A stretch of DNA of 64,000 nt from CF-46 sp963760735 (GTDB taxonomy: Bacteria > Chloroflexota > Limnocylindria > Limnocylindrales > CSP1-4). The stretch is taken from NCBI GenBank assembly GCA_963760735.1, contig CAVXEB010000001.1, forward strand, positions 1-64,000. The letters are read 5' to 3'. Made by a program: the position numbers and the translations under genes. Below, piece by piece: positions 56,067-64,000 of this stretch (within the stretch, counting starts at the first letter, position 1; each line of letters opens with the position of its first letter). The notes beneath the pieces are model-generated. The model did no database searches, was not told the origin of the DNA, and worked only from the letters and a program-made list of their open reading frames with translations.

Positions 56067-58591
56067 TTCACGCTGCCCTCGATCGCGACGGCGACCGTGA
56101 AGCCGACCTGGTCCTGGCGCTCGTTCACGTAGCGGACGAGGAGCGTTCCTGTGGCCGGGTCGACGTACCGGGGTGCATCGGCGAGATCGTAGGTCTGGCC
56201 CTGGACGGCGTGTTCAAGCCGATGCCATGTACCCGCGGTCCGGTCGAAGAGCTCGATCTCGGGCATGCCGTCGAACTGGTCGGCCGGGACCGGCTTCGGG
56301 CAGCCGGCCGGCAGGCCCTGGCCCTCCTTGATCGTCATGCACACGTCGGGAATCGGGGCGATCGGTACGCCACCGTCGATCGCGACGCCCTCGGGTCCGA
56401 AGCTGAACCCGAGCCGGACGTGGCTCACGGTCAGGCGGCCGTCGAAGGGGAGGGGGCGGTAGCTGACCGTGGCGGAGCCGCGGCCGAAGGCGAGCGTCGT
56501 CGGGTCCTTCGTGAACATCCCCGCGTCGTTGTTGATGACCGTGCTGTTCAGGAGGTCGCCCTGGAAGACCACGCGGCCATGGATCGGCATCCCCAGCGGG
56601 ACGTAGTAGAGGACGTTGCTCAGGCGCTTCGCCGGCTGGCCCTCCACCGCCACGTCGAGCACCGAGTCCTGGCCCCAGGCGAGCAGCACCGGCGAATCGG
56701 CCGCGAGCCGGCCGAACGTGCCGAGCTGCGGGTCGTTCGTGATCTGGTCGACGATCATGTGGCGGACCTGATCGCGGCGGGTCGCCTCGGTCGTCGTCGA
56801 CGATCCGTCGAAGAAGAGCTGGCCGAAGATCCGGTCGGACAGGGCGGGCCCGAAGCCGCCGGCCCCGGCGATCGCCAGCGAGACCGCCACCTCCTCGCCG
56901 GGCGCGAGGTCCTTGAGCACCTTGACGTTCGAGCCGAGAACGACCGCGGGCTTCTCGAGCGTGGTCGTGGCGTCGTTGCGGATGGTCCCCTGCAGGACGC
57001 CGTCAACGAGAGAGAGGTCCGCGTGGATCTTCGGGACGACGACCTGCGACTCCGCCCGGATCGTCCGGAGGGACTGGACGCCTACGGCGAGGTTCCGGAC
57101 GCGCGACGGGTCGCCCTGGACGACGTCGAGCCCGGCGCCCTGCCCGCCGAAGATATCGCCCGAGATCGGCGACGACAGGAGGGCGCCGCCGGGGACGGCG
57201 ACCTGGTACGTGTCCCGGATCGGCGAGAACACCCCGAGATAGACCTGCGCGGTGCCCTCGGTCGCGTCGGGAGCGCCGCGGACGATGCCGACCTCGTTGA
57301 CGATGATGCTGCTCCCGCGGAGTGCCGAGCCGAACGCGTATGCCCCGGCGGCGAACCCGACGATCAGGACGGGCATCGTGACCCACGCCCACTCGCGCCG
57401 GTCGATCCGCCGGAGGATCACGTAGTTCAGCGGGCCGATCAGGGCGATGTACCCGAACAGGAGGATCAGCAGGCCGCCCAGGGGCGGCAGGGCGAGCGAC
57501 GGGAGGTTGCTGACCGCGCTCACGATCTGGGTGTCGTCGTTGATCGAGACGGTTCCCTCGGATCGCGGCGGGATCAGTGCCGGCCACAGGCTCGCGCCGG
57601 CCGTCGACTCCGCGACCCAGCCCACGCTCGGGTCGATCCCGAGGATCGTCACCGATCCGCTGCCGTACGGCGCCTGGGCCGCGATCGTCCGATCGCCCGA
57701 CACGGCGAGCGAGCGGCCGCGGACGAGCTCGCCCGCCATCGCCGGCACGTCGGCCGCGCTCGCCGGGAGCGTCCCGATCAGCCCCCGCAGGGACTCCGGC
57801 GCGACGTCGACCGTGGAGGTGGGCCGGAAGGGCAGGATGTCCTCGGGGAATCCGCCGAGGACGACGATCCCGGTCGTGCCGCCGACCACGATCAGCCGGC
57901 CGCCGAGGGCCAGCCAGCCGCGGAGGGCCGCGAGCTGCTCCGACGAGAGGCTGGCCGCGTCCACGTCCTGCCAGACTAGGCGGTCCATCGCCGACCACGC
58001 CTCGAGGCGCGTTGGCAGGTCCTCCACCGCGAGCGGCACGACGACGGCCGGCTGCTGGTTCTGGACGCCGGGCAGGTTGAGGCTCCCGGCGATCGGCTGG
58101 GGATCGTCCGCCACCACGCCGACCACGAGCTGGCCCGGATCGTGGATCGTCACGGCGACCTTCTGGCGCGCGATGACCGTCGTCCCGTTCGCGAGGACCA
58201 CCTCGAGCTGCTGCCCGAACGACGGCGGCTGGGCGTAGAGGATCCAGTCCTTGTCGGACGGGCTGTCGAGCTGGACGGGCGCGGCGTACCGCGTCCCGCC
58301 CTGGCTGCCGCCCTGCAGCCGGAGCTCGCCGCTCACCGAGGGGCCGTCGTTGTGGAGATGGACCTGGACCGCGATCCACGACCCGAGCCGGGCGTGGCCC
58401 TGGAGGAGCACGCGGGCCGTCATCGTGGGTGGGTCGGCGGCGGCGACGGGGCCCGCGGTGGCGGACAGCAAGGCAAGCAGCAGCGCGCCGATCACGACGG
58501 CGGGGGCGAGGGCGGTGCGCGGGCGATTCCGTCGGGTCGCGCGAGGAGACACGGACACTCCGGGTGCGGCGGGCGGTGGCGGTCCCAGCAT
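56063..58591 (-). CDS. Large secreted/membrane protein, first gene of the ABC-MoxR operon
   Basis: 842 residues from ATG 58591; an in-frame GTG at 58558 would place the signal peptide closer to the start. Signal: RTALAPAVVIGALLLALLSATAGPVAAA. The outer part (to about 385) is beta-rich and includes a region like a glutamine-amidotransferase-type fold (LAALRGWLALGGRLIVVGGTTG). Two or three central spans follow (LGGLLILLFGYIALIGPLNYVIL; WVTMPVLIVGFAAGAYAF). Another outer domain of 350 residues ends the protein. The layout resembles helpers of ABC-2 systems in Bat-like clusters. No enzyme motif seen. Function unknown. Confidence 0.78.
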   Translation of the reverse strand: MLGPPPPAAPGVSVSPRATRRNRPRTALAPAVVIGALLLALLSATAGPVAAADPPTMTARVLLQGHARLGSWIAVQVHLHNDGPSVSGELRLQGGSQGGTRYAAPVQLDSPSDKDWILYAQPPSFGQQLEVVLANGTTVIARQKVAVTIHDPGQLVVGVVADDPQPIAGSLNLPGVQNQQPAVVVPLAVEDLPTRLEAWSAMDRLVWQDVDAASLSSEQLAALRGWLALGGRLIVVGGTTGIVVLGGFPEDILPFRPTSTVDVAPESLRGLIGTLPASAADVPAMAGELVRGRSLAVSGDRTIAAQAPYGSGSVTILGIDPSVGWVAESTAGASLWPALIPPRSEGTVSINDDTQIVSAVSNLPSLALPPLGGLLILLFGYIALIGPLNYVILRRIDRREWAWVTMPVLIVGFAAGAYAFGSALRGSSIIVNEVGIVRGAPDATEGTAQVYLGVFSPIRDTYQVAVPGGALLSSPISGDIFGGQGAGLDVVQGDPSRVRNLAVGVQSLRTIRAESQVVVPKIHADLSLVDGVLQGTIRNDATTTLEKPAVVLGSNVKVLKDLAPGEEVAVSLAIAGAGGFGPALSDRIFGQLFFDGSSTTTEATRRDQVRHMIVDQITNDPQLGTFGRLAADSPVLLAWGQDSVLDVAVEGQPAKRLSNVLYYVPLGMPIHGRVVFQGDLLNSTVINNDAGMFTKDPTTLAFGRGSATVSYRPLPFDGRLTVSHVRLGFSFGPEGVAIDGGVPIAPIPDVCMTIKEGQGLPAGCPKPVPADQFDGMPEIELFDRTAGTWHRLEHAVQGQTYDLADAPRYVDPATGTLLVRYVNERQDQVGFTVAVAIEGSVK

Positions 58592-58790
58592 CGACGTCCC
58601 GAACGATCGAAAAGTTGCGTGGCGGCCGAACGACGCCGTTCGTCGATCGATCGCTGCCACCCCGACGGATCGCCGGCTGGACCTCGGACGGCGGATCGCG
58701 CCCGGCTATCGTACGATGCCGCCCCGGGCCGACCATCGCGGCGTCACCCGCGCGTCGCTTTCGCCCGTGCCACTCCACCGAGGGAGCTCG

Positions 58791-60110
58791 TTGCCCCAGA
58801 TTCGTCCATTCCGCGCCCTTCGATACGCGCCGGAGAGCGTTGACCTCGCGGCGGTCGTCGCCCCGCCGTACGACGTCCTCTCGCCGGCCGACCGGAGCCG
58901 GCTCGCGGCACGGAGCGATCGGAACGTCGTCCGCCTCGACGCCCCGGCCGACGAGCTGGGTGACGCCGAGGACGACCGCTACCGGCGGGCAGCCCGGACC
59001 ATGGCGGCGTGGCGCTCCGACGGGACGTTCCACAAGGACCCACGGCCGGCCGTCTACGTCTACGAGCAGGCCTACCGGGTGCCGGGAACCGGGATCGACC
59101 GGACGCAGCGCGGCTTCTTCGCCCGCCTCCGCCTAGAGGCCCTGGAGCCCGGCTCCGGCGTCCTGCCCCACGAGCGCACCCTGGCGGCCGCGCGTGAGGA
59201 CCGGTATCGGCTGCTGCGGGCGACGGGCGTGAACACGAGTCCGGTCGTCGGCCTCTATGACGATCCGACCGGTCGGGCGAGCGCGATCCTTGCGACGTTG
59301 GCCTCGGCCGTGCCGGCGATCGAGGTCCACGACGACGACGGCGTCCGGCATCGCCTCTGGGTCGCCGAAGCCGACGGCCCGGCCTCGGAGCAGGTGGCCG
59401 AGCTGATCGCGATCGCCGCCGCGAACCCCGTCACGATCGCCGACGGCCACCATCGCTACGAGACGGCGCTTCGCTACCGTGACGAGCGGCGGATGAGCCG
59501 CTCCTGCGAGGAGGATCCGGCCTTCGACTATCTCCTCATGCTGCTGCTCGAGACGACCGCCGAGCCGTTGACGGTCCTGCCGACGCACCGGATCGTGCGG
59601 GGCCTGGGCGAGACCGGTGTTGCCTCGCTGCGCGCCGGTCTCGACGACCTGTTCGACGTCCGTCCCGCCGATCGGGACGCCCTGCGGGACGCGTTCGGAG
59701 CGGGGGCAGGCGGCGCCGGCGGCCGGGGGCGGTTCGGGCTCTGGACGCGGGACGGCGGCTCGATCCTGACCGCGCGGCGGACGGCGCTCGCGCCGATCCT
59801 CCCGGACGGCGGCGCGGCCCTCCGCGGGCTCGATGTCGTCTTGCTCGGGGCCGCGCTCGAGCGGCTCGCCGGGATCGATCGTGAGGCCGTGGCGTCAGCC
59901 GGACGCATCGCGTTCACGAAGTCGGTCGACGAGGCCCTCGACGCGGTCGACGGATCGATCGACGATGCGGACGCGGCCTTCCTCCTCGAGCCGACACCAG
60001 TCGAGTCGATCGCCGCCGTCGCCCGCGAGGGCGACGTGATGCCCCAGAAGTCGACCTACTTCTATCCGAAGGCCCTGACGGGCCTCGTCATCAACCCGCA
60101 CGAGTGGTGA
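58791..60110 (+). CDS. DUF1015 family protein
   Basis: 439 residues. TTG 58791 is chosen because it follows GAGGGAG and puts the family's usual start (PQIRPFRALRYAP) at residue 2; ATG 58716 upstream is in frame but lacks the family pattern. Conserved stretches are VVAPPYDVLSPADRSRL, GVLPHERTLAAAREDRYRLLRATGVNTSPV, ANPVTIADGHHRYETALRY and MPQKSTYFYPKALTGLVIN. The ADGHHRYETA motif may bind a metal or phosphate. DUF1015 proteins are widespread and sometimes linked to serine metabolism; no activity is assigned here. The gap 58592-58790 is the divergent promoter region. Confidence 0.9.
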   Translation: MPQIRPFRALRYAPESVDLAAVVAPPYDVLSPADRSRLAARSDRNVVRLDAPADELGDAEDDRYRRAARTMAAWRSDGTFHKDPRPAVYVYEQAYRVPGTGIDRTQRGFFARLRLEALEPGSGVLPHERTLAAAREDRYRLLRATGVNTSPVVGLYDDPTGRASAILATLASAVPAIEVHDDDGVRHRLWVAEADGPASEQVAELIAIAAANPVTIADGHHRYETALRYRDERRMSRSCEEDPAFDYLLMLLLETTAEPLTVLPTHRIVRGLGETGVASLRAGLDDLFDVRPADRDALRDAFGAGAGGAGGRGRFGLWTRDGGSILTARRTALAPILPDGGAALRGLDVVLLGAALERLAGIDREAVASAGRIAFTKSVDEALDAVDGSIDDADAAFLLEPTPVESIAAVAREGDVMPQKSTYFYPKALTGLVINPHEW

Positions 60111-60147
60111 GCCAGCCGATGTCCATGCGTTCCCGAGCCCCGCGCCG

Positions 60148-61026
60148 ATGACCGAATCGACGCCCGACCAGATCCTCGCCCGCGCCCAGGTCCCGTCCGC
60201 GAACGGCCGGCCCGTCCGGAAGGACGAGATCGAGCTCCACGATCGTGGCCTCTACATCGAATCGTGGCTGCCGGAGCGACGCTCGCGGCGAAAGCCGCTG
60301 CTGTTCGTCCATGGCGAGCTGGCGGGCTCGTGGGTCTGGGAGCGCTATCTCGGGTTCTTCGCGGCGCGCGGCTGGGAGGGACACGCCCTCAACCTCCAGA
60401 ACCATCACTGGTCGCGGACGGCCGATCCGACGGAGCTCACCTTCCAGACCTACGTGGACGACGTCGTCGCCGCGCTGAACCGCCTCGGGCCGACGACGGT
60501 GGCGGTCGGCCACGGCCTCGGCGGCCTGCTCGTGCTCAAGGCGGCCGAGCAGGCGCCGATGGGCGGCCTGGTCCTGCTCTCGCCCGAGCTGCCGAAGGAG
60601 CTGCGCGAGCCGGCCCAGCCGCACGAGCTCCGGGAGGTGCCCGACGTGTACGGGCGCGGCCGGATCGGCTGGACGACGCTTCCCGAGAAGCTCCAGCGCG
60701 ACCATCGGGATCTCACCCTGGCCGACGTCCTCCGGATCCAGCACCTCCTCGGCCAGAAGCCGCATGAGAGCGGTCGGGCGATGCGCACGGTGCTGTCGGG
60801 CGTGGCGGTCGATCCGCGGCCGTTCGCCGAGATCCCGCGCCTCGTCATCGGCGGCGGCCTGGACCGGATGAACCCCGAGCCGGATACGGAACGTCTGGCG
60901 GCGTGGCTCGGGGCCGAGTACGAGCCGTTCGGCGCGCACTCGCACTACGGCCTCGTGGTCGGCGAGCAGAGCCACCAGCAGGTCGCCGAGGCGATCCGCA
61001 GCTTCCTGGAATCGCACCGGCTCTGA
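60148..61026 (+). CDS. Alpha/beta-hydrolase-fold protein lacking the nucleophile
   Basis: 292 residues. The fold is clear: PLLFVHGELAGSWVWERYLGFFAARGWEGHALNLQNHHWS with the usual His-Gly, TYVDDVVAALNRLGPTTVAVGHGLGGLLVL where a nucleophile elbow G-x-S-x-G is expected, and EPFGAHSHYGLVVGE with the His of the triad near the end. At the elbow the sequence is GHGLGG, so residue 123 is Gly rather than Ser, Cys or Asp. Unless another residue acts, it should not be a normal ester hydrolase; a ligand-binding or lyase-like role is possible. Follows DUF1015 by 37 bases. Confidence 0.82.
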   Translation: MTESTPDQILARAQVPSANGRPVRKDEIELHDRGLYIESWLPERRSRRKPLLFVHGELAGSWVWERYLGFFAARGWEGHALNLQNHHWSRTADPTELTFQTYVDDVVAALNRLGPTTVAVGHGLGGLLVLKAAEQAPMGGLVLLSPELPKELREPAQPHELREVPDVYGRGRIGWTTLPEKLQRDHRDLTLADVLRIQHLLGQKPHESGRAMRTVLSGVAVDPRPFAEIPRLVIGGGLDRMNPEPDTERLAAWLGAEYEPFGAHSHYGLVVGEQSHQQVAEAIRSFLESHRL

Positions 61027-61101
61027 AGCCGCCCTTGGCGAGGTGCCGGACCGGTTGGTATCATCCCGGTCCGGCCGCGACCACGCGTCGCCGCCCGCGG
61101 A

Positions 61102-61178
61102 GCCGCATTCGTCTAGAGGCCCAGGACACCGCCCTCTCAAGGCGGAGATCACCGGTTCGAATCCGGTATGCGGTACCA
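61102..61178 (+). tRNA. tRNA-Glu (anticodon CTC)
   Basis: Acceptor GCCGCAT with ATGCGGT, anticodon stem CCGCC/GGCGG around CTCTCAA (anticodon CTC), T arm ACCGGTTCGAATCCGGT. The discriminator is A and CCA is encoded. 77 nt with CCA. Its 3' end faces the propeller, Imm26-LRR and tail-tube genes. Confidence 0.95.
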
Positions 61179-61215
61179 ACCACCCACGTCGTGCCGTGGC
61201 TCGCCGCGTCCGGCC

Positions 61216-62274
61216 TCAGGGCGGCGGGGGGTCGATCCCGATCAGCTCGTCGGTCTCGTAGCTCGTCACCCAGACGCGATCGCCGCTGACGACGACGCCC
61301 GCCGGGAGCGACACGTCGGCCTCGCCGACCTGCCGGCCCGAGGCGAGGTCGATCCCGACGACCGTGCCGACCCTTCCCGGCTTGCGGGCGGCGATCCAGG
61401 CGCGGTCGCCGGCGACGTCGAGGTCGAGGATCTCGATCAGGCCCTCGAGCGGAACGTGCTTCGCGATCGCATTCGTCGCCGGATCGATGCCCCACAGCTC
61501 GTCGGCTCGGGCGCCCCAGACGATCCCGTCCGCAAACGCCAGCGGGATCCCGCCGCCGGTCTCGATCTCGGCGGTCACCGCAGGCGTCGCGCCGCTCAAT
61601 CGTCGGATCGCCGTCGTGTCGCTCGAGGCCCAGAAGTCGCCCGCACCCGCGACCGCGTCGAGGTGCTCGTTCGGGTGGACCGGGATGGACGTTCGTGCGA
61701 GGACGCGGGTCCGGGCCTTGTCGACGACGATGATCTCGCCTTCGGTACCGAGGGCCCAGAGGCGGCCGTCCGCGGTGAGATCGAACCCGGCCAGCGGGCC
61801 GGTGTCGACGCCGCGGATCGAACCGGTGGCCGGGTCGACGATCGCGAGGTGCTCGCCGACGCCGCCGGTGTCGAAGCGGGCGACGAGGATCTCGTTCGGC
61901 CCGGCGACGAGCACGTGCGAGCCGCCCGGCCCGACGTCGAAGACACGGTTCTTTCCCGTGGCCAGATCGATCGCGACGAGGTCGCCGCTGTCCGGCGTGG
62001 TGACCCACGCCGTGCCGTCGTCGATGGCCAGCCCGATCGGACCCTTGCCATCGATCTTGAGCGGCGTGGTCGCGAGCCGTGATGGCGCTGGCGTTTGCGA
62101 CGGCGCCGCGGGAGGTGTCGGGCTCCCGGCGGCCTGCCCGCTCGGTGACGATGTCGTGGGCGTTCCGGAGGCGGGATCACTCCCGGCGCCCGATCCGCCG
62201 CAGCCGACCGCAATCAGGATGGCGGACAGGGCCAGCCCGACAGAGCGCGTGTAGCCGGAGACGACGCTCGCCAT
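61216..62274 (-). CDS. Beta-propeller lipoprotein
   Basis: 352 residues. Lipoprotein signal LALSAILIAVGCGG with the Cys near residue 25, then a Ser/Pro/Thr linker to about 70. The remainder has repeated four-stranded blades with PATGS-type and GDRVW/GTAWVT motifs (DDGTAWVTTPDSGDLVAIDLATG; DGRLWALGTEGEIIVVDK; DGIVWGARADELWGIDPATN; GDRVWVTSYETDELIGIDP), six or seven in all, as in YVTN/virginiamycin-lyase-like propellers. Anchored at the outer side of the membrane; probably binds ligands or proteins. No catalytic residues are evident. Confidence 0.85.
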   Translation of the reverse strand: MASVVSGYTRSVGLALSAILIAVGCGGSGAGSDPASGTPTTSSPSGQAAGSPTPPAAPSQTPAPSRLATTPLKIDGKGPIGLAIDDGTAWVTTPDSGDLVAIDLATGKNRVFDVGPGGSHVLVAGPNEILVARFDTGGVGEHLAIVDPATGSIRGVDTGPLAGFDLTADGRLWALGTEGEIIVVDKARTRVLARTSIPVHPNEHLDAVAGAGDFWASSDTTAIRRLSGATPAVTAEIETGGGIPLAFADGIVWGARADELWGIDPATNAIAKHVPLEGLIEILDLDVAGDRAWIAARKPGRVGTVVGIDLASGRQVGEADVSLPAGVVVSGDRVWVTSYETDELIGIDPPPP

Positions 62275-62315
62275 GCCGGGAGATACATGGCGCGACGCGG
62301 ATTGGTTCGGAGTGC

Positions 62316-63656
62316 CTACTCCTCCCGCCAGTCGAACGCGTGCTCGACCTCCGGCAACCCGACGAGGGCACGAGCGGCGTCTCGCTTGCGAAGCGATCCC
62401 AGGCCGTAGCCGACGGCGCGAAGCGTTGGCAGTCCGACGAGCGGCGCGAGGTCGTCTGGCTGGAGGTGACGCATGTCCGTGAGGACCACCTCCTCGAGCG
62501 CGGGGGCCATGGCGAGCGGTCGCAGGTCATGGATCCCTTTCATCGTCTCGAGGTGGACGCGTCGTAGCGAGGTGCATCGGGTCAGGTCCGGGATCCGCTC
62601 CACCTGCCTGAGCGCCTGGAGGAAGAGGTACCGCAGGTCCGGGAGCTCGCCGACCGCCGAGATGTCCGTCAGGCCCTTGATCATCCACAGCTCCAGATAG
62701 CGCAGGCGACCGATCCGGGGCAGGAGCGACAGGTCGCGCGTCCCGCCCAGCTTGAGATCGAGGGACCGAAGGCTCGTCAGCGGAACAAGGAGCGACAGGT
62801 CCGGGAGGGTGATCGATCGGAGGGTGAGGTCGTCGAGGGCGGTCAGCCGCGAGATCACGGAGATGTTCTTTGACTGGCCCTCGAGGGAGAGCCTTCGCAG
62901 GTCCCGGAAGCGATCGAGGACCGCGAGGTCGAGCGTGCGCTTCGTCCAGCCGATGGCGAGCGCCTCGAGGTTGGTCGGGAGGTGCCGGATGCCATCGAGG
63001 GACTCCAGCCATGAGTAGACGGCGTCGACGTCGAAGCGGCGAAGGAACGGGAAGAAGCGAAGGAACTCGAGGTCGCGGATCGAGCCGTCGTACGAGCCGT
63101 ACGCGCGGAGCGTCATCTCCGGGTACTGCTGGATCCACGCGGCGAGCCGGGCGAAGTCGTCGTCGGTCAAGCGTCGGCTGAACTGGACCGTGCCCCGTCC
63201 CGAGGCGGACGGTCGGAGCATCTCGCCGGTCAGCGGCGAGTGCACCTCGCGGAAGTCCGCGGCCGGCGGGGGATCGCCGGCGACATACAGCTGCTCCGTG
63301 CGAAGGGCCGGATAGCGAAAGCCCCAGTAGCTGTTGACCGTGGCCGGATCGACGACCGCGTCCGCGTCCAGCGGACGCTCGCCCAGGATCGCCCCGCCGC
63401 TTTCGGCGATCACCCGGACGTGGCCCTTGCCGATCTCGAGGACGCGTCGGCCGGCAATCGAATCGGCGGTTGGTGGCGACTCGCCGACCCAGTCGAGGAT
63501 GCCACCGACGAACATCGTCTTCGCTCCGTACCGCGCCTGGCGATCGATCGCCAGGACGCGGCCGCAGGCGAAGCGACCGTCGGACAGGGGGATCGACCAG
63601 AACTGGCCGGGTGCCAGAGAGGCGTTGCTTCGCGGGACGAACGGGTAGTCGGCCAT
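62316..63656 (-). CDS. Imm26-like domain protein with leucine-rich repeats
   Basis: 446 residues. The first 110 residues (LAPGQFWSIPLSDGRFACGRVLAID, then MFVGGILDWVG) resemble the Immunity protein 26 family. After a middle part, leucine-rich repeats of 20-23 residues cover about 210-430: LRRLSLEGQSKNISVISRL, LDDLTLRSITLPDLSLLVPL, LRSLDLKLGGTRDLSLLPRI, LRYLELWMIKGLTDISAVG. No signal peptide, so cytoplasmic. Imm26 proteins usually protect against polymorphic toxins. Fusion to an LRR scaffold next to a tail-tube gene suggests an immunity or binding role, but this is inference. Confidence 0.72.
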   Translation of the reverse strand: MADYPFVPRSNASLAPGQFWSIPLSDGRFACGRVLAIDRQARYGAKTMFVGGILDWVGESPPTADSIAGRRVLEIGKGHVRVIAESGGAILGERPLDADAVVDPATVNSYWGFRYPALRTEQLYVAGDPPPAADFREVHSPLTGEMLRPSASGRGTVQFSRRLTDDDFARLAAWIQQYPEMTLRAYGSYDGSIRDLEFLRFFPFLRRFDVDAVYSWLESLDGIRHLPTNLEALAIGWTKRTLDLAVLDRFRDLRRLSLEGQSKNISVISRLTALDDLTLRSITLPDLSLLVPLTSLRSLDLKLGGTRDLSLLPRIGRLRYLELWMIKGLTDISAVGELPDLRYLFLQALRQVERIPDLTRCTSLRRVHLETMKGIHDLRPLAMAPALEEVVLTDMRHLQPDDLAPLVGLPTLRAVGYGLGSLRKRDAARALVGLPEVEHAFDWREE

Positions 63657-63749
63657 CCGCCTCGCATCGTCGCATGCCCGAGCGTTACCCGGACCCCGGC
63701 GATCGCGTCGCGGCCGTCCCGGACCCTCGATCGACGTTGGGCGCCTGCT

Positions 63750-64000
63750 CTAGGGTTCCTTGGGCTCCACGACGGACTCGTCCCGTTCCCAGCCCTCGTT
63801 CTCCAGCTTCAGCGTCTCGATGGCGATGGCGCTCGAGTTCGCTTCCAGATCGGGCAGGGCCTGGTACTCGGATGGCCAGCAGCGGTGGACGATGAACGCC
63901 TTGACCGGCTGGCCGGCTTCGTTGAAGAGCTCGATGACGACGTCCTTGCGAAAGTCGGTGAGGGCCACCTCGTTGCCCCCGGAGCCGGGCCGCCAGACCT
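63750..64000 (-). CDS. Tail-tube-like protein of a contractile injection system or phage (partial)
   Basis: The frame is open to the window edge; at least 83 C-terminal residues are seen: VALTDFRKDVVIELFNEAGQ, then VHRCWPSEYQALPDLEANSS, AIAIETLKLENEGWERD and a short acidic tail. The KLENEGWERD end and RCWPSEYQALPDLEA are highly typical of the T4 gp19-like tube proteins of contractile injection systems (Afp1/Pvc1 type). The N-terminus lies outside. It is probably the last gene of a cluster running leftward into the window. The gap 63657-63749 before the next gene holds nothing notable. Confidence 0.8.
   Translation of the reverse strand, partial: VWRPGSGGNEVALTDFRKDVVIELFNEAGQPVKAFIVHRCWPSEYQALPDLEANSSAIAIETLKLENEGWERDESVVEPKEP

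Noticed and set aside
61043..61289. Plus-strand frames across tRNA-Glu
   Set aside because: They run through the tRNA gene and are not coding.

Overview
The window is a high-GC bacterial chromosome segment with densely packed genes. Gene content and style suggest Chloroflexota (possibly the Limnocylindria/Ellin6529 area): many GTG/TTG starts, 1-4 base stop/start overlaps, an F420-type LLM oxidoreductase, a Gram-positive-type LexA box, Pro/Ser-rich lipoproteins, and leaderless genes with a TAnnnT box 6-9 nt before the start codon. The taxon is an inference from style; no rRNA is present.

Layout. 1-7.3 kb is an accessory region: decayed LuxR-type HTH fragments, a RibD/DHFR-like reductase, a translationally coupled phage lysis cassette (two small membrane proteins, endolysin, holin-like protein, HTH protein with an apparent frameshift), a TetR regulator divergent from a quinone oxidoreductase with three overlapping operators, a membrane protein and an ankyrin protein. 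It ends at the 3' side of a tRNA-Gln gene. 7.5-25.4 kb is core metabolism: an LCP protein, metY-metX behind an attenuator-like leader, an AcuI-like reductase, an MBL hydrolase, a TPP riboswitch with a pyrimidine-precursor transporter, an aldehyde dehydrogenase, an LLM oxidoreductase divergent from mutY, then nnrE-glpD-glpK and a zinc-ribbon protein.

25.4-28 kb is a repeat- and hairpin-rich stretch around one secreted protein of unknown family. 28-37.9 kb carries plsY and a 2-oxoacid dehydrogenase operon (lpdA, E1 alpha, E1 beta, two small paralogous proteins, an E2 in two pieces, an epimerase, lipA), so the complex and the synthase for its lipoyl cofactor are made together. A LexA-boxed radical SAM gene follows. 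38-44.6 kb has an adenosine deaminase, a SufR-like regulator divergent from an acyl-CoA dehydrogenase, an ECF sigma factor with its likely anti-sigma factor, a sortase and a lipoprotein.

44.6-58.6 kb (minus strand) is one eight-gene operon: a large membrane protein, ABC ATPase, ABC permease, Gln/Pro-rich membrane protein, MoxR ATPase, DUF58 protein and two von Willebrand A membrane proteins. It resembles Bat/aerotolerance clusters joined to an exporter, and probably acts at the cell envelope. 58.8-64 kb has a DUF1015 protein, an alpha/beta-hydrolase-fold protein without its nucleophile, tRNA-Glu, a beta-propeller lipoprotein, an Imm26-LRR protein and, cut by the window edge, a tail-tube-like protein that probably belongs to a contractile injection system or phage tail lying beyond the window.
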